A stretch of 64,000 nt of DNA from Qipengyuania sp. ABI-127-1 (GCA_022953095.1 JALJCR010000001.1:836001-900000), one strand, 5' to 3'; numbered from the stretch's first letter, positions 16,604 to 27,910 are shown. Notes: generated from the sequence alone by a model not told the origin. A program made the numbers and translations.

Positions 16604-18556
16604 CTATTTGAGCGGCAGGATCTTGCTGATGATGTAATCGGCCGCTTCCTCCGGTGTCATTTCGACGGTGTTCACCCGGATCTCGGGGTTTTCCGGGGCT
16701 TCGTAAGGGCTATCGATCCCGGTGAAGTTCTTCAGCTTACCTTCGCGGGCCTTCTTATAGAGCCCCTTGACGTCGCGCGCCTCGGCCACCTCGAGCGGGG
16801 TGTCGACATGGATTTCGATGAACTCGCCGCCATCAATCATGTCGCGCACCAGTCGGCGATCGGCGCGGAACGGGCTGATGAAAGCGGTGAGAACGATAAG
16901 CCCTGCATCGGTCATCAGCCTGGCCACTTCGCCGATCCGGCGGATATTCTCGATCCGGTCGCTTTCGGTGAAGCCGAGATCCTTATTGAGACCATGGCGC
17001 ACATTGTCGCCATCGAGCAGGAAGGTGTGGCGGTTCATGATCGCCAGCTTCTTTTCCACCTCGTTGGCGATGGTCGACTTGCCCGAGCCCGAAAGCCCGG
17101 TGAACCACAGCACGCGCGGCGTCTGGTTCTTCATCTGGGCATGATGTTCGCGGGTAATGTCGGTCGCCTGCCAGTGGACGTTCTGGCTGCGCCGCAGGCT
17201 GAAATGCAGCATGCCCGCCCCGACCGTGTGGTTGGTGATCTTGTCGATCAGGATGAAGCCGCCCAGCGCCCGGTTTTCGGCATAGGGATCGAACACGATG
17301 CGCTTGTCGGTGGTGATTTCGCACACGCCGATCTGGTTGAGATGCAGCGTCTGCGAGGCGAGATGTGACCCCGAGCCCGCCGGATTGTTGACGTCGATCT
17401 CGTATTTCGGGTGCGCAACGGTGACGCTGACCGTCTGCGTGCCCAGCTTGAGCCAATAGGCGCGCCCGACCACCAGCGGTTCGTCATCCATCCATACGAT
17501 GGTGCTTTCGAACTGGTCGGCGACCTCGGGCGGACTGTCGGCGGTTGCCAGCACATCGCCGCGCGAACAGTCGATTTCGTCTTCGAGCGTGATCGTGATC
17601 GACTGGCCGGCGACGGCTTCCTCGAGATGACCTTCCGCGGCGGCTTGGTTTGCGGCGCCGGCGCTGGGCATGACGACAACCGATTTCACCTTGCTCGTCT
17701 TGCCCGACGGCAGCGAGCGCAGCATGTCGCCCGGTTTCACGGTTCCGGTGGCGATCTGGCCCGAGAACCCGCGGAAGTCGAGATTGGGGCGGTTCACCCA
17801 CTGAACCGGCAGGCGGAATGCCTTGTCGCGATTGGCCGCACTGCGCACCTCGATCTGTTCGAGGTGGTCGATCAGCACCGGACCTTCATACCATGGCGTA
17901 TTGTCCGACCGGGTGGTGATATTGTCCCCCGCAAGGCCGGACATCGGGATGGCGGTGAATGTTTCGATCCCGATGCTTTCCGCGAAATGCTCGTAATCCG
18001 CGACGATGGCGTCGAACTTTTTCCGGTCGTAATCGATCAGGTCCATCTTGTTGACCGCGAGCACGAGGTTCTTGATCCCGAGCTGGTGACACAGGAAGCT
18101 GTGCCGCTTGGTCTGGACCAGCACGCCCTTGCGCGCATCGATCAGAATGATGGCGGCATCGGCAGTCGAGGCGCCGGTGACCATGTTGCGCGTGTATTGT
18201 TCATGCCCCGGGCAGTCGGCGACGATGAATTTGCGTTTCTCGGTCGAGAAAAAGCGATAGGCGACGTCGATCGTGATGCCCTGTTCGCGCTCGGCGGCAA
18301 GCCCGTCCACCAGCAGGGCGAAATCGATCTCCTGCCCCTGCGTGCCGACCTTCTTGCTGTCGTTTTCGAGCGCGGCAAGCTGGTCTTCGAAGATCATCTT
18401 CGAATCGTAGAGCAGGCGGCCGATCAGGGTCGATTTGCCATCGTCCACGCTGCCGCAGGTGATGAAGCGCAGCATCGACTTGTTCTGGTGCTGCTCGAGA
18501 TAGGCCTCGATATCCTCGGCGATAAGGGCGTCGGTCTGGTAGATAGGGTCGGTCAT
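16604..18556 (-). CDS. cysNC: bifunctional sulfate adenylyltransferase subunit 1 / adenylylsulfate kinase
   Basis: A 650-aa fusion. The N-terminal two thirds is CysN, an EF-Tu-like GTPase with P-loop [27 protein letters not shown] and NKMDL, which drives ATP sulfurylase. The C-terminal part from about residue 455 is APS kinase (CysC) with its own P-loop [18 protein letters not shown]. Together with CysD it activates sulfate to APS and then PAPS in the cytoplasm. The fused form is common in alphaproteobacteria. It follows cysD with a 123-base gap that contains a REP-like hairpin. Confidence 0.96.
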   Translation of the reverse strand: MTDPIYQTDALIAEDIEAYLEQHQNKSMLRFITCGSVDDGKSTLIGRLLYDSKMIFEDQLAALENDSKKVGTQGQEIDFALLVDGLAAEREQGITIDVAYRFFSTEKRKFIVADCPGHEQYTRNMVTGASTADAAIILIDARKGVLVQTKRHSFLCHQLGIKNLVLAVNKMDLIDYDRKKFDAIVADYEHFAESIGIETFTAIPMSGLAGDNITTRSDNTPWYEGPVLIDHLEQIEVRSAANRDKAFRLPVQWVNRPNLDFRGFSGQIATGTVKPGDMLRSLPSGKTSKVKSVVVMPSAGAANQAAAEGHLEEAVAGQSITITLEDEIDCSRGDVLATADSPPEVADQFESTIVWMDDEPLVVGRAYWLKLGTQTVSVTVAHPKYEIDVNNPAGSGSHLASQTLHLNQIGVCEITTDKRIVFDPYAENRALGGFILIDKITNHTVGAGMLHFSLRRSQNVHWQATDITREHHAQMKNQTPRVLWFTGLSGSGKSTIANEVEKKLAIMNRHTFLLDGDNVRHGLNKDLGFTESDRIENIRRIGEVARLMTDAGLIVLTAFISPFRADRRLVRDMIDGGEFIEIHVDTPLEVAEARDVKGLYKKAREGKLKNFTGIDSPYEAPENPEIRVNTVEMTPEEAADYIISKILPLK

Positions 18557-18568
18557 AATTCTTGTCCC

Positions 18569-18644
18569 GTCATCCCAGCGGAAACCGGGATCGTTGTCGG
18601 AAATGGGGGAGCTTGGGGCGCGCGGCCCCGGATCAAGTCCGGGG
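18569..18644. repeat. REP-like hairpins between cysD and cysNC
   Basis: The spacer contains a GTCATCCCAGCGGAAACCGG-type module and a second module, CCCCGGA-TCAAG-TCCGGGG (18626-18644), with a perfect 7-bp stem. Both styles are typical of short palindromic repeats dispersed in sphingomonad genomes. Between two genes of one operon it may modulate mRNA stability or relative expression. Confidence 0.55.
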
Positions 18645-18679
18645 TTGACGCTTCGGAACGCTGCGCATTCCGTGGCGCG

Positions 18680-19600
18680 TCAGAAATACCCCTCCTGCTT
18701 CTTCTTCTCCATCGATGCGTCGCCCGCATCCTTGTCGATCACGCGGCCCTGCCGCTCGCTGGTGGTGGTCAGCAGCATTTCCTGCACAACTTCCTGCAAG
18801 GTAGACGCCTCGCTTTCGACCGCGCCGGTCAGCGGAAAACAGCCCAGCGTGCGGAAACGGATCGATCGTTCGGTGATCTCGGGGCGATAGCCCATGACCT
18901 TTTCCAGCCGGTCGATATCGTCGGCCATGAACAGCCCGCCTTCATGTTCGTAGGTCGGGCGCTTGGCGCTGAAATAAAGCGGCACGATCTCGATGTTTTC
19001 GGCCATGATGTACTGCCAGATGTCGAGCTCGGTCCAGTTGGACAGGGGGAAGACGCGGATGCTCTCGCCCTTCTTCTTGCGAGCGTTGTAGAGGTTCCAC
19101 AATTCCGGGCGCTGGTTTTTCGGGTCCCAGCCATGGGTCGCGGTGCGGAAGGAGAAAATGCGCTCCTTGGCGCGGCTTTTCTCCTCGTCGCGGCGCGCGC
19201 CGCCGAAGGCTGCATCGAAACCGTATTTGTCGAGCGCCTGCTTGAGCCCCTCGGTCTTCCACATATCGGTGTGCAGCGGGCCGTGATCGAACGGGTTGAT
19301 CCCGCGCTCTTCGGCTTCGGGGTTCCGGTGAACGATCAATTCCATCCCCGCATCCTGCGCCGCCTTTTCGCGCAGCGCGTACATGTCCTGGAATTTCCAG
19401 GTCGTGTCGACATGCATCAACGGGAAGGGCGGCGGGGCGGGGTAGAACGCCTTGCGTGCAAGGTGCAGCATCACCGCGCTGTCCTTGCCGATCGAATAGA
19501 GCATCACCGGCTTGTCCGCCTCGGCGGCGACCTCGCGCATGATATGAATGCTCTCGGCTTCGAGCCGCTGGAGATGGGTCAAAGTGGTGGTGTCGGTCAT
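18680..19600 (-). CDS. cysD: sulfate adenylyltransferase subunit 2
   Basis: A 306-aa protein of the PAPS-reductase/ATP-sulfurylase fold, with the pyrophosphate-binding motif [17 protein letters not shown] at about residues 35-51, [20 protein letters not shown] and the C-terminal GCFPLTGA. It forms ATP sulfurylase with the CysN part of the downstream fusion. The ATG at 19600 is preceded by AAGGA, and a longer upstream frame is not conserved-looking. It is divergent from a LuxR-type regulator, with an 18-bp palindrome between the two. Confidence 0.95.
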   Translation of the reverse strand: MTDTTTLTHLQRLEAESIHIMREVAAEADKPVMLYSIGKDSAVMLHLARKAFYPAPPPFPLMHVDTTWKFQDMYALREKAAQDAGMELIVHRNPEAEERGINPFDHGPLHTDMWKTEGLKQALDKYGFDAAFGGARRDEEKSRAKERIFSFRTATHGWDPKNQRPELWNLYNARKKKGESIRVFPLSNWTELDIWQYIMAENIEIVPLYFSAKRPTYEHEGGLFMADDIDRLEKVMGYRPEITERSIRFRTLGCFPLTGAVESEASTLQEVVQEMLLTTTSERQGRVIDKDAGDASMEKKKQEGYF

Positions 19601-19649
19601 AAAATCGTCCTTCGAACCCGTGCTGGCTATCATCCAGGACTGCTTGCGC

Positions 19650-19667
19650 ACCTCCCATATGGGAGGT
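19650..19667. promoter_or_regulatory. 18-bp perfect palindrome ACCTCCCATATGGGAGGT
   Basis: A perfect inverted repeat sits between cysD (start 19600, minus) and the LuxR-like regulator gene (start 19682, plus). Length, symmetry and position suggest a dimeric regulator binding site, perhaps for the adjacent LuxR-type protein or a sulfur-status regulator. It lies 14 bases from the regulator start codon, so binding there would repress that gene. Confidence 0.6.
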
Positions 19668-19681
19668 ATCCTGCTCGCGAA

Positions 19682-20695
19682 ATGCGGATTCCCAATCTTG
19701 GAGAGACAGAACTTCTTGTGCCCCTGCATGACGGGGTTTTCGAACAACCTCTATGGCACACCTTCCTCGATCGCTTGCGCGGTGTGTCGGGCGCTTCGGG
19801 GGCAATGCTGGTTCTGCGCTCGCGAGATGCGCGCGAGCCCATGGTCCTGTCGCGAGGCGAATGTGCGGGTCAGGCAGCAGTGCTGACGAGCGAGATGCGC
19901 GAGGGCCGGGTCTATGCGCTGGCCGAACTTGCAGAGGATGCGGCCGGCGACCTGCGCGCGCTGCGGCTGTCCGATGGTGGCGGATTGGAAGCCTGGCTGG
20001 CGATCCTTTCGGACGGGGAGTTCCGCGCCGAACACTCCAGCCTGCTGGCTGCGCTTGCGCCGCATCTTCGTGTGGCGCTCAAGGTCTTGTCGTCGCTCGA
20101 GCGGGAAAAAGCGCGCGCATCGATGAGCGAGGACGCCTTCGCGCGCATGAATTTCGGCTGGATCGCGATCGATGCCCGGTGTCGGATCGTCGGGCTCGAT
20201 GGACAGGCGCAGCGATTTCTTCAACGTTCGGGAGTGTTGCGGCGCGGCCCCTACGACCGGCTGATTTCGTCGTCTCCGGCAGCCGATCGCGCGCTGACCC
20301 GCTTCGCGCGGGAATGTTCGGCCGATAGCGGGGTTCGCCCGCGCGCCATCAATCTGGCGCGCGATCCCTGGATCGATATTCTCGTCTCGCCGGTCCGGCT
20401 CCCGGCGCTGGCGGGCGATGGCGAGGCCGTGGCGATGATCTATCTGCGCGGCGACCGCTCGTCGAGCGCGGACCGTCACGAACAACTGGTCGACCTGTTC
20501 GACCTGACGCCCGCCGAGGCGCGGCTGGCATGGTCGCTCTCGCAAGGCGCCTCGATCGCGGAAGCGGCAAGGCTGCATGGCCTGACGCTCGAAACGGCGC
20601 GCTATTACTCCAAGCGGATCTACGCCAAGACAGGCGCGCGCGGGCAGGTGGATCTGGTGCGCAATATCCTGACCGGGGTGCTCGCCCTGGCCTAG
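19682..20695 (+). CDS. LuxR-type helix-turn-helix regulator
   Basis: A 337-aa protein with a C-terminal LuxR-like DNA-binding domain ([19 protein letters not shown], then [20 protein letters not shown] and '[16 protein letters not shown]'). The N-terminal 270 residues lack a recognised signature but look like a GAF/PAS-type sensor region. No receiver domain is present, so it is not a classical response regulator. It is divergent from cysD across an 18-bp palindrome and is probably involved in sulfur-assimilation control; that is positional inference. The same frame is open far upstream of 19682, antisense to cysD and cysNC, which is an artefact of GC-rich codon use. Confidence 0.8.
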   Translation: MRIPNLGETELLVPLHDGVFEQPLWHTFLDRLRGVSGASGAMLVLRSRDAREPMVLSRGECAGQAAVLTSEMREGRVYALAELAEDAAGDLRALRLSDGGGLEAWLAILSDGEFRAEHSSLLAALAPHLRVALKVLSSLEREKARASMSEDAFARMNFGWIAIDARCRIVGLDGQAQRFLQRSGVLRRGPYDRLISSSPAADRALTRFARECSADSGVRPRAINLARDPWIDILVSPVRLPALAGDGEAVAMIYLRGDRSSSADRHEQLVDLFDLTPAEARLAWSLSQGASIAEAARLHGLTLETARYYSKRIYAKTGARGQVDLVRNILTGVLALA

Positions 20696-20902
20696 GGCAG
20701 GGCGCCTTTCCTACAGGGCAGGGGCTCCGCTATGTCTGTTTCCGGTAGCAGGGCAGGGCCGGGCTCGGCGTGAGGCGGGAAACGATCGGCAGCGGGAAAA
20801 AACGCGCAATGTGTCACCCTGGACCGGCGAAAAGAGCAAATAAATAAGTATTTTCAATAACTTGTATCTGTAGGATTAGGCGGACACCGATGTAACCATG
20901 TG

Positions 20903-21652
20903 TCACCTACAGGCCGGGTCGGTCCGCGCCGTGAGGTCGGGCCAGAACCGGTCCGCGCCGCGCGCGGTGACCGCGCTGCCAAGCCTGCGGCTCCAATGGG
21001 CATCGTTGCCATATTCCGAACGCCACTGCCACAGGCGCCGGGTCAAGTGGTGCAGGGCGTATTCCTGCGTGAACCCGATCGCGCCATGCACCTGATGTGC
21101 GACCGTGGTGCCGATTTCGACGGCCCGGTTGGCGCGCAGCTTCGCGGCGGCGATCTCGAACTCAGCAGCTCCGCGATTCAGCGCTTGCGCGGCACCCATG
21201 GCGGCGCAGTTCGCGGCGGCCGCTTCGCAGGCGAAGGTCGCCAGCGATTGCTGGACGGCCTGGAACTTGCCCAGCGGGCGGCCGAACTGCTGGCGTTCGT
21301 TGACGTAGCCCACGGCGAGGCCAAGCGCGGCGTCGAGCGCTCCGGCGATTTGCGCCGCGCGGGCGAATGCCATGGCGAGTTCGCGCTCGATGCTTTCGGC
21401 CCGCTCGACGACCAGCGCGGGAAGGTCGATGCCGAGTGCATGGTAGCCCGCCAGCCGGAAGACGGTCAGCGCATCGAGCCAGTCGCCGCCAAACCCGCCC
21501 TCAGCCTCGGGCACGAGCAAGAGCGGCAAGCCCAGTTCCTCGAACTGCGGCAGGGCGCGCTCTTCGCTCGCATCCGGGCCGAGTTCGGCGAAGAGCGGAT
21601 CGGCCATTTCGGCCAGCATGCGGCGGGTGTCGTTCATCCCAAGATCCGTCAT
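20903..21652 (-). CDS. acyl-CoA dehydrogenase-like protein, short subunit
   Basis: A 249-aa acyl-CoA dehydrogenase-like chain, about 120-140 residues shorter than the family norm. It keeps the C-terminal helical domain (VNERQQFGRPLGKFQAVQQSL, HQVHGAIGFTQEYALHHLTRR) but the middle beta-domain is largely missing. The ATG overlaps the upstream full-length dehydrogenase stop as ATGA. Such paired genes encode heteromeric alpha2beta2 dehydrogenases in steroid and similar side-chain degradation in other bacteria, which is the likeliest reading here. Substrate unknown. Confidence 0.85.
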   Translation of the reverse strand: MTDLGMNDTRRMLAEMADPLFAELGPDASEERALPQFEELGLPLLLVPEAEGGFGGDWLDALTVFRLAGYHALGIDLPALVVERAESIERELAMAFARAAQIAGALDAALGLAVGYVNERQQFGRPLGKFQAVQQSLATFACEAAAANCAAMGAAQALNRGAAEFEIAAAKLRANRAVEIGTTVAHQVHGAIGFTQEYALHHLTRRLWQWRSEYGNDAHWSRRLGSAVTARGADRFWPDLTARTDPACR

Positions 21653-22785
21653 CGAAGCCCCAGCCCCCTGGCAATGATCCCCTTGACGATTTCCCGCGTG
21701 CCCCCGCGCAGCGAGAAGCTCGGGCTGACCTGGAGGAGATAGAAACACACGGCGCGGAGCACCTCGGCCTCGGCATCGCCAAAATCGACCGCAGCCTGCA
21801 CCAGTTGGGGGATTGCCTGTTCGTAGGAATTGCCCAGATCCTTGACGATCGTCGCTTCCAGAGCCGGGTCTTCGCCGCGTGCCAGCTTGGCCGCGACCGA
21901 TGCGCTCATCAGCCGCAGCGTCCAGGCCTCGGCGGCGAGGCGGCCGACAAGTTCCTCAAGCGCCGGGTCACTCGCCGTGCCTGCATGGCGGACCAGTTCG
22001 AGGAACAGCACCATCGAAGAAAGATACCTTTCCGGCCCCGAGCGTTCGAGCGAGAGTTCCGCCGTCGCCTGCTTCCAGCCTTCGCCTTCATTGCCGAGCA
22101 GGGCCGAGGCGGGCAGGCGCACCCCCTCGAGGAACACCTCGTTGAATTCATGCGCGCCGGTGAGATCGATGATCGGCTTCACGCTGACGCCGGGCGTATC
22201 CATCGGAATCACGAATTGCGACAAGCCCGCCTGCCGCTCGCTCCCCGCCTCGCTGCGCACCAGCGCGATCATGAAATGGCTGACATGCGCGCCGGTGGTC
22301 CAGACTTTCTGGCCCTCGATGATCCACTCGTCCCCGTCGCGCCGCGCCGTGGTCCGTACCGAGGCAAGATCGGAGCCAGAGCCCGGTTCGCTGAGGCCGA
22401 TGCAGGCGAACGCCTCGCCCCGCGCGATGGCGGGCACCCAGCGGCGTTTAAGCTCCTCATTGCCCAGCCGCAGGAGCAGCGGCCCGCTCTGCCTGTCGGC
22501 GATCCAGTGCGCGCCCACCGGAGCGCCTGCCGCCAGCAATTCCTCGATCACGACATAGCGTTCGAGCTGGCTTCGCTCTTGCCCGCCATATTCCGTCGGC
22601 CAGGTCATGCCCAGCAGCCCGGCCTCGCCAAGCTTGCGGCTGAATTCGGGGGCGGGTTTGGTCCAGCTATTGGCCCGCCGCACCGGGTCGCGTGTCCCAT
22701 GCTCGGCAACCAGCGCGCGCACCTGCTCGCGCAGGGCCGGTGCGGTGTTGGGCCAGTCGACAGCCTCGGTGACAAAAGTTTGCAT
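21649..22785 (-). CDS. acyl-CoA dehydrogenase, full-length subunit
   Basis: A 378-aa flavoprotein of the acyl-CoA dehydrogenase family, with LGMTWPTEYGGQ in the N-terminal domain, the FAD/substrate segment IGLSEPGSGSDLASVRT and WIIEGQKVWTTGAHVSHFM, and the C-terminal RGGTREIVKGIIARGLGL. It introduces an alpha,beta double bond in an acyl-CoA. The ATG at 22785 follows GAGGAG; an in-frame ATG at 22875 was discarded. It is translationally coupled to the short paralogue downstream. It is divergent from an aldehyde dehydrogenase gene. Confidence 0.92.
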   Translation of the reverse strand: MQTFVTEAVDWPNTAPALREQVRALVAEHGTRDPVRRANSWTKPAPEFSRKLGEAGLLGMTWPTEYGGQERSQLERYVVIEELLAAGAPVGAHWIADRQSGPLLLRLGNEELKRRWVPAIARGEAFACIGLSEPGSGSDLASVRTTARRDGDEWIIEGQKVWTTGAHVSHFMIALVRSEAGSERQAGLSQFVIPMDTPGVSVKPIIDLTGAHEFNEVFLEGVRLPASALLGNEGEGWKQATAELSLERSGPERYLSSMVLFLELVRHAGTASDPALEELVGRLAAEAWTLRLMSASVAAKLARGEDPALEATIVKDLGNSYEQAIPQLVQAAVDFGDAEAEVLRAVCFYLLQVSPSFSLRGGTREIVKGIIARGLGLR

Positions 22786-22912
22786 GTCTCTCCTCTCATC
22801 GCCTCTCTCACCAATTTGCCGCCCCACCGCAAGACCCGTTGCATCGAGCAACGAATCCCGACAGTGTGATGGCAAGAGACGAATCCCCCAGATTTGCGCG
22901 AGGAGAGAGACG

Positions 22913-24334
22913 ATGGCTGACTACAGAAACCTGATCGATGGCGAGATGGTCGACAATGGCGAATGGCTGGAGGTTTTGAATCCCGCCAACGAAAAGGTTG
23001 TCGGCCGCGTTCCCGCCTGCGGCAAGGACGAGCTCGACCGCGCGGTCGCCGCCGCCCGCCGCGCCTTCAAGGACTGGAAGAAGACCTCGCCCGAAGAACG
23101 CCAGAAGGTCGTCCAGGGCATCGCCGCCGCGATCAAGGAAAATGCCGACGAGCTGTTCCGTCTGCTGACTTCCGAGCAGGGCAAGCCGCATGCCCAGGCG
23201 CAGCAGGAAATCTACGGCGCCGCCGGTCTCGCCGCCGCGCAGTCGACGCTGACGCTCGACGATGTGGTCAACCAGGATGACGACACGCGCCTGTCGCGCA
23301 CCCGCCGCGTGCCGGTGGGTGTGGTCGGCGGCATCGTGCCGTGGAACTTCCCCGTGATGATGGCGATCCAGAAAATCGTCCCCGCGCTGGTTGCAGGCTG
23401 CACCATCGTGCTCAAGCCTTCGCCCTTCACCCCGCTGACCACGCTGCGCATTGCCGAGTTGATCAAGGACGTGGTGCCGGCCGGCACGGTGAACATCATC
23501 ACCGGCGAGGATCACCTAGGCCCGATGATCACCGAGCACCCGGACATCGACAAGATCACCTTCACCGGCTCGACCGCGACGGGCAAGAAGATCATGGAAG
23601 GCGCCAGCGGAGACCTGAAGCGCATCACGCTGGAACTGGGCGGCAATGATGCCTCGATCGTGCTGCCCGATGCCGATGTTGAGAAAGTCGCCGAACAGCT
23701 CTTCTGGTCGAGCTTCTCCAATGCCGGCCAGGTCTGCATCGCGGCCAAGCGGGTCTATATCCACAAGGACATCTACGACGATCTTTCGAAGGCGATCGCC
23801 GAATATGCCAAGACCGTGGTCGTCGGCGACGGATCGCAGCAGGGCACGGGCGTCGGCCCGATCCAGAACAAAAAGCAGTACGAGCGCGTGCTCGAGCTGA
23901 TCCAGGACGCCAAGGATAATGGCTACAAATTTCTGACCGGCGGGGACAAGGACCCCTCGGGCACGGGCTATTACGTGCCGATCACCATCCTCGACAATCC
24001 GCCCGAAGATGCGCGGATCGTGGCCGAGGAACAGTTCGGGCCGGTCATGCCGCTGCTGAAGTTCGACAGCATCGACGAAGTGATCGAACGCGCGAACAAT
24101 TCGGAATACGGCCTCGCCGGGGCGGTGTGGACCAAGGATACCGACAAGGGCGTCGAGATCGCCGAACAGCTCGAAACCGGCACGGTGTGGATCAACGAAT
24201 TCATGCACCTATCGCCGTTTTCGCCCTTCGGCGGGCACAAGCAGTCGGGCTTCGGCGCCGAATACGGCTTGGACGGGTTGAAGGAATTCACTTATCCGCA
24301 GGTCATTACGGTCAAGCGCGACGCGGCCGTGTGA
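22913..24334 (+). CDS. NAD(P)-dependent aldehyde dehydrogenase
   Basis: A 473-aa aldehyde dehydrogenase that oxidises aldehydes to carboxylates. It has VPWNFPVMMAIQKIVPALVA, the Rossmann FTGSTATGKKIM, the general-base glutamate in LELGGND, and the catalytic cysteine in NAGQVCIAAKR. The C-terminal oligomerisation motif HKQSGFGAEYGLDGLKEFT is intact. AGGAGAGA precedes ATG at 22913. The stop lies three bases from the stop of the convergent oxoprolinase gene. It could process aldehydes released by the amine oxidases of the nearby island, but no operon or operator links them. Confidence 0.94.
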   Translation: MADYRNLIDGEMVDNGEWLEVLNPANEKVVGRVPACGKDELDRAVAAARRAFKDWKKTSPEERQKVVQGIAAAIKENADELFRLLTSEQGKPHAQAQQEIYGAAGLAAAQSTLTLDDVVNQDDDTRLSRTRRVPVGVVGGIVPWNFPVMMAIQKIVPALVAGCTIVLKPSPFTPLTTLRIAELIKDVVPAGTVNIITGEDHLGPMITEHPDIDKITFTGSTATGKKIMEGASGDLKRITLELGGNDASIVLPDADVEKVAEQLFWSSFSNAGQVCIAAKRVYIHKDIYDDLSKAIAEYAKTVVVGDGSQQGTGVGPIQNKKQYERVLELIQDAKDNGYKFLTGGDKDPSGTGYYVPITILDNPPEDARIVAEEQFGPVMPLLKFDSIDEVIERANNSEYGLAGAVWTKDTDKGVEIAEQLETGTVWINEFMHLSPFSPFGGHKQSGFGAEYGLDGLKEFTYPQVITVKRDAAV

Positions 24335-24337
24335 TAG

Positions 24338-27300
24338 CTACTCCTGGTTCGGGCGGGGCGGGCCGAAGCCCCCTCCGCCCGGGGTCAGGATCACGAAAGT
24401 ATCGCCGGGCTGCATTTCAGCCGACCCGGTCGCGCCGAGTTCCTCTTGCGTGCCGTCGGCGCGTTCGACCCAGTTTCGACCCGGGGCGGCGTCCTTCCCG
24501 CCGCAGATACCGCGCGGTGCCACCTTGCGCCGGTTGGCGAGCATATTGGCCCGCATCGGTTCGAGGAAGGTAATCCGCCGCTCGACCCCGTCGCCTCCGC
24601 GATACGCGCCGTCGCCCCCCGAGCCGTGGCGTATGGCGAAGCGGTCGAGCCTGACCGGCAGCCGCGTCTCGAGGATTTCCGGGTCGGTCAGCCGTGAATT
24701 GGTCATGTGCGTCTGCACCGCACTGGTGCCGCCATGATCGATCCCCGCACCCGAGCCGCCGCAGATCGTTTCGTAATACTGGTGCGCCTCGTTGCCGAAG
24801 GTGAAATTGTTCATCGTGCCTTGGCTCGGCGCGAGGCGACCGGTTGCGGCGAAGAGCGCATCGGTGACGACCTGGCTCGTCTCGACATTGCCCGCCACCA
24901 CTGCCGCGCCGGGTCTCGGGTTGAGCATGGAGCCTTCGGGCACGATCAACTCGACCGGGCGCAGGCAGCCGTCGTTCATCGGGATCGCATCGTCGATCAG
25001 CGCGCGCAGGACATACAGCGCCGCCGCGCGTGTAATGGATTTCGGCGCGTTGAAATTGTCGGAGAGCTGATCGCTCGTTCCGGTAAAGTCGAACACGGCG
25101 GAGCGGTCGTCCCGGTCGATGCGGATCGCAACCTGTACCCTTGCGCCATTGTCCATCGGGTAGACGAATTCCCCGTCGTCCAGCCTGCCAAGCAGGCGGC
25201 GCACGCTTTCCTCGGCATTGGCGAGAACGTGATCCATATAGGCCGTGACGACATCGCTGCCCTGATCGCGCGCGGCCGATTGCAGCAGCTCCATCCCGCG
25301 CGTGCAGGCGGCTAGCTGGGCGCGCAGATCGGAAATGTTGCGATCGGGCTTGCGGGCTGGGTGGATTGCGGAAGCGAGCAGTTCGCGTATCTCGGCCTCG
25401 CGGAAATGGCCTTTGTCCACCAGCAGGATATTGTCGATCAGGACGCCCTCTTCCTCGATCGTGCGGCTTTCGGGCGGCATCGATCCGGGCGCGATCCCGC
25501 CAATGTCCGAATGGTGCCCGCGCGCGGCGACGAACGCGTCTGGATCACCGTCTTGATCGGCGAAGAACACCGGCACGATCACTGTGATATCGGGCAAATG
25601 CGTTCCGCCGCGGAAGGGATCGTTGAGGACATAGGCGTCACCCTTGCGGAAACCGCGCCCGTCGCGCCTTGCGCCGCGCGCCTCGATCACCCGCGCGATG
25701 CTGTCGCCCATGCTGCCGAGGTGCACCGGGATATGGGGCGCGTTTGCAATCAGCGCGCCGCCTGCATCGAACAGCGCGCAGGAAAAATCGAGCCGTTCCT
25801 TGATGTTGACCGAAGTCGCGGTCGACTGGAGCACGACGCCCATCTCCTCGGCAATTGCCATGAAGAGGTTGTTGAAGATTTCGAGCCGGACCGGGTCGAC
25901 CCCGGTGCCCGCCGCGCGTTCGCGGGTGAGGGGCACCGTGCGGGTGAGGACGAGGCTGCCTTCCTCGGCGAGGCGCGCCTGCCAGCCCTCTTCGACCACG
26001 GTGGTGGAGGAGGGGTCGATGATCAGCAGCGGGCCGTCGCGGGTCTCACCCTCGCTCATCGCCGCGCGTTCGAGCGTGGACCAGCTACCCGAAGCCGCGC
26101 CGCTGGCAGCGACGGGCTCGGCCTGGAGCGCGCCGAGCCCGCCGGAAGTGCCGCTGGCCTCGACACTCAGCGCCTCGACGATGATCGGTGCCTCGGCATC
26201 GAAATAGCCGTAGCGCTGGCGATGCTGCGCGCGGAACTGCCGGTCCATCTCAGCAATTTCGCCGCAGGGAATTGCGAGCAGGCTGTCGCTGCCCTCGAAG
26301 CGGAGCCGGGCGCGGGGTTCGAGGGTTATGGCATCCTTGGCAATCCCCTGTTCGAGCAAAGCCTCGCGCGCCTCGCCTTCTAGCGCGGCAAGCTCTTCGC
26401 CCAACCCGTGCTCGAGGCCGCGCACCACGCTCACCTCGCGGATCGCCTTCACCGGGGCGAGCCCGATGCCATAGGCCGAGAGAATGCCTGCGAGCGGGTG
26501 CACGAGCACGGTCTCCATCCCCAGCGCATCGGCGACGCGGCAGGCGTGCTGGCCGCCCGCTCCACCGAAACAGGCCAGCGCATAGGCGGTCACATCGTGC
26601 CCGCGTGCGACGCTGATCTTGCGGATGGCGTTGGCCATGGAATCGACCGCGATGGCAAGGAAGCCCTCGGCGATCTCCTCGAGCGATTTCGGCTCGTCCA
26701 GCGCGGCAGCGACCTCTTCCAGCCGCGCCCGCGACGCCTCAGGGTCGAGCGCCTCATCGCCGCCGGGGCCGAACACGCTCGGGAAGAATGCCGGGTCGAT
26801 GCGCCCGAGGAAGAGGTTGCAGTCGGTCACCGTCAGCGGGCCGCCCTTGCGGTAGCAGGCAGGGCCGGGATCGGCGCCGGCGCTCTCCGGCCCGACGCGG
26901 AAGCGCCCGCCATCGTACTGGCAGATCGACCCGCCGCCCGCCGCCACCGTGTGGATCTGCATCATCGGCGCGGCCACGCGCACGCCAGCGACCACGCTGT
27001 CGCCGGTGAGCTCGTATTCGCCCGCATAATGCGCGACGTCGGTGCTGGTCCCGCCCATGTCGAAGCCGATGAGCTTGCCATGCCCCAGCGGCTCGCATGC
27101 CGCGACCATGCCGACGACGCCGCCCGCCGGACCCGACAGGATCGCGTCCTTGCCGCGGAAGGCGCCGACCTCGGCCAGCCCGCCATTTGACTGCATGAAG
27201 CGCAAGGTCCCGACTTCGGGCAGGCCCGCCTGCAATCCCTCGACATAGCGTCGCAACACCGGCGAGAGATAGGCATCGACCACCGTCGTATCGCCGCGCG

Positions 27301-27910
27301 GGACGAGGCGGATGAGCGGCGCGACCTCGTGGCTGACGCTGACCTGCGAAAAACCGATCTCCCGGGCAATCGCCGCCAGCCGCTCCTCATGCTCGCGATA
27401 TTTCCAGCCATGCATCAGGACGATGGCGAGGGCATCGAAACCGTCCTCGCGGAGTTTCTCGAAGGACCGGCGCGCGGCATCCTCGTCGAGCGGGGCGAGC
27501 ATTTCGCCGTCCGCACCAACGCGTTCCGAAACTTCCACGACCTGCGCCGAAAGCTGCTCGGCGAGCACGATATGCCGCGCAAATATTTCGGGCCGCGCCT
27601 GGTTGCCGATGCGCAAGGCATCACCGAAACCCTCGGTGATCGCGAGGGCCAGTCGCTCACCCTTGCGCTCGAGCAGGGCATTGGTGGCAACGGTCGTTCC
27701 GATGCGCATCTCGGCCACCGGTGCCGCGCCGAAACGCGCCATCAGGCGGCGCACTGCTTCGCTCGCCGCATCGGAATAATGGCCGGGATTTTCGGACAGG
27801 AGCTTGTCGGTTACCAGACGCCCGTCCGGCGTCACCGCCACGACATCGGTGAAAGTCCCGCCGCGGTCGACTGCGAAGCGCCATGCGCCAGTGCCCTGGG
27901 TTTCGTTCAT
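24338..27910 (-). CDS. 5-oxoprolinase/hydantoinase A-B fusion protein
   Basis: A 1190-aa protein joining hydantoinase A (N-terminal, with the ATPase-like start [15 protein letters not shown] and [13 protein letters not shown]) and hydantoinase B (C-terminal, from about residue 680, with [12 protein letters not shown] and [15 protein letters not shown]). Single-chain fusions of this kind are ATP-dependent 5-oxoprolinases, which open 5-oxo-L-proline to glutamate, though related proteins act on hydantoins or acetone-type substrates. It is cytoplasmic. It is divergent from the serine hydrolase operon across 148 bases. Confidence 0.9.
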   Translation of the reverse strand: MNETQGTGAWRFAVDRGGTFTDVVAVTPDGRLVTDKLLSENPGHYSDAASEAVRRLMARFGAAPVAEMRIGTTVATNALLERKGERLALAITEGFGDALRIGNQARPEIFARHIVLAEQLSAQVVEVSERVGADGEMLAPLDEDAARRSFEKLREDGFDALAIVLMHGWKYREHEERLAAIAREIGFSQVSVSHEVAPLIRLVPRGDTTVVDAYLSPVLRRYVEGLQAGLPEVGTLRFMQSNGGLAEVGAFRGKDAILSGPAGGVVGMVAACEPLGHGKLIGFDMGGTSTDVAHYAGEYELTGDSVVAGVRVAAPMMQIHTVAAGGGSICQYDGGRFRVGPESAGADPGPACYRKGGPLTVTDCNLFLGRIDPAFFPSVFGPGGDEALDPEASRARLEEVAAALDEPKSLEEIAEGFLAIAVDSMANAIRKISVARGHDVTAYALACFGGAGGQHACRVADALGMETVLVHPLAGILSAYGIGLAPVKAIREVSVVRGLEHGLGEELAALEGEAREALLEQGIAKDAITLEPRARLRFEGSDSLLAIPCGEIAEMDRQFRAQHRQRYGYFDAEAPIIVEALSVEASGTSGGLGALQAEPVAASGAASGSWSTLERAAMSEGETRDGPLLIIDPSSTTVVEEGWQARLAEEGSLVLTRTVPLTRERAAGTGVDPVRLEIFNNLFMAIAEEMGVVLQSTATSVNIKERLDFSCALFDAGGALIANAPHIPVHLGSMGDSIARVIEARGARRDGRGFRKGDAYVLNDPFRGGTHLPDITVIVPVFFADQDGDPDAFVAARGHHSDIGGIAPGSMPPESRTIEEEGVLIDNILLVDKGHFREAEIRELLASAIHPARKPDRNISDLRAQLAACTRGMELLQSAARDQGSDVVTAYMDHVLANAEESVRRLLGRLDDGEFVYPMDNGARVQVAIRIDRDDRSAVFDFTGTSDQLSDNFNAPKSITRAAALYVLRALIDDAIPMNDGCLRPVELIVPEGSMLNPRPGAAVVAGNVETSQVVTDALFAATGRLAPSQGTMNNFTFGNEAHQYYETICGGSGAGIDHGGTSAVQTHMTNSRLTDPEILETRLPVRLDRFAIRHGSGGDGAYRGGDGVERRITFLEPMRANMLANRRKVAPRGICGGKDAAPGRNWVERADGTQEELGATGSAEMQPGDTFVILTPGGGGFGPPRPNQE

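Noticed and set aside
17411..19681. Long open frame on the plus strand antisense to cysNC and cysD, continuous with the LuxR-like gene
   Set aside because: It mirrors the minus-strand coding genes, and its translation has no family pattern; the true gene begins at 19682.
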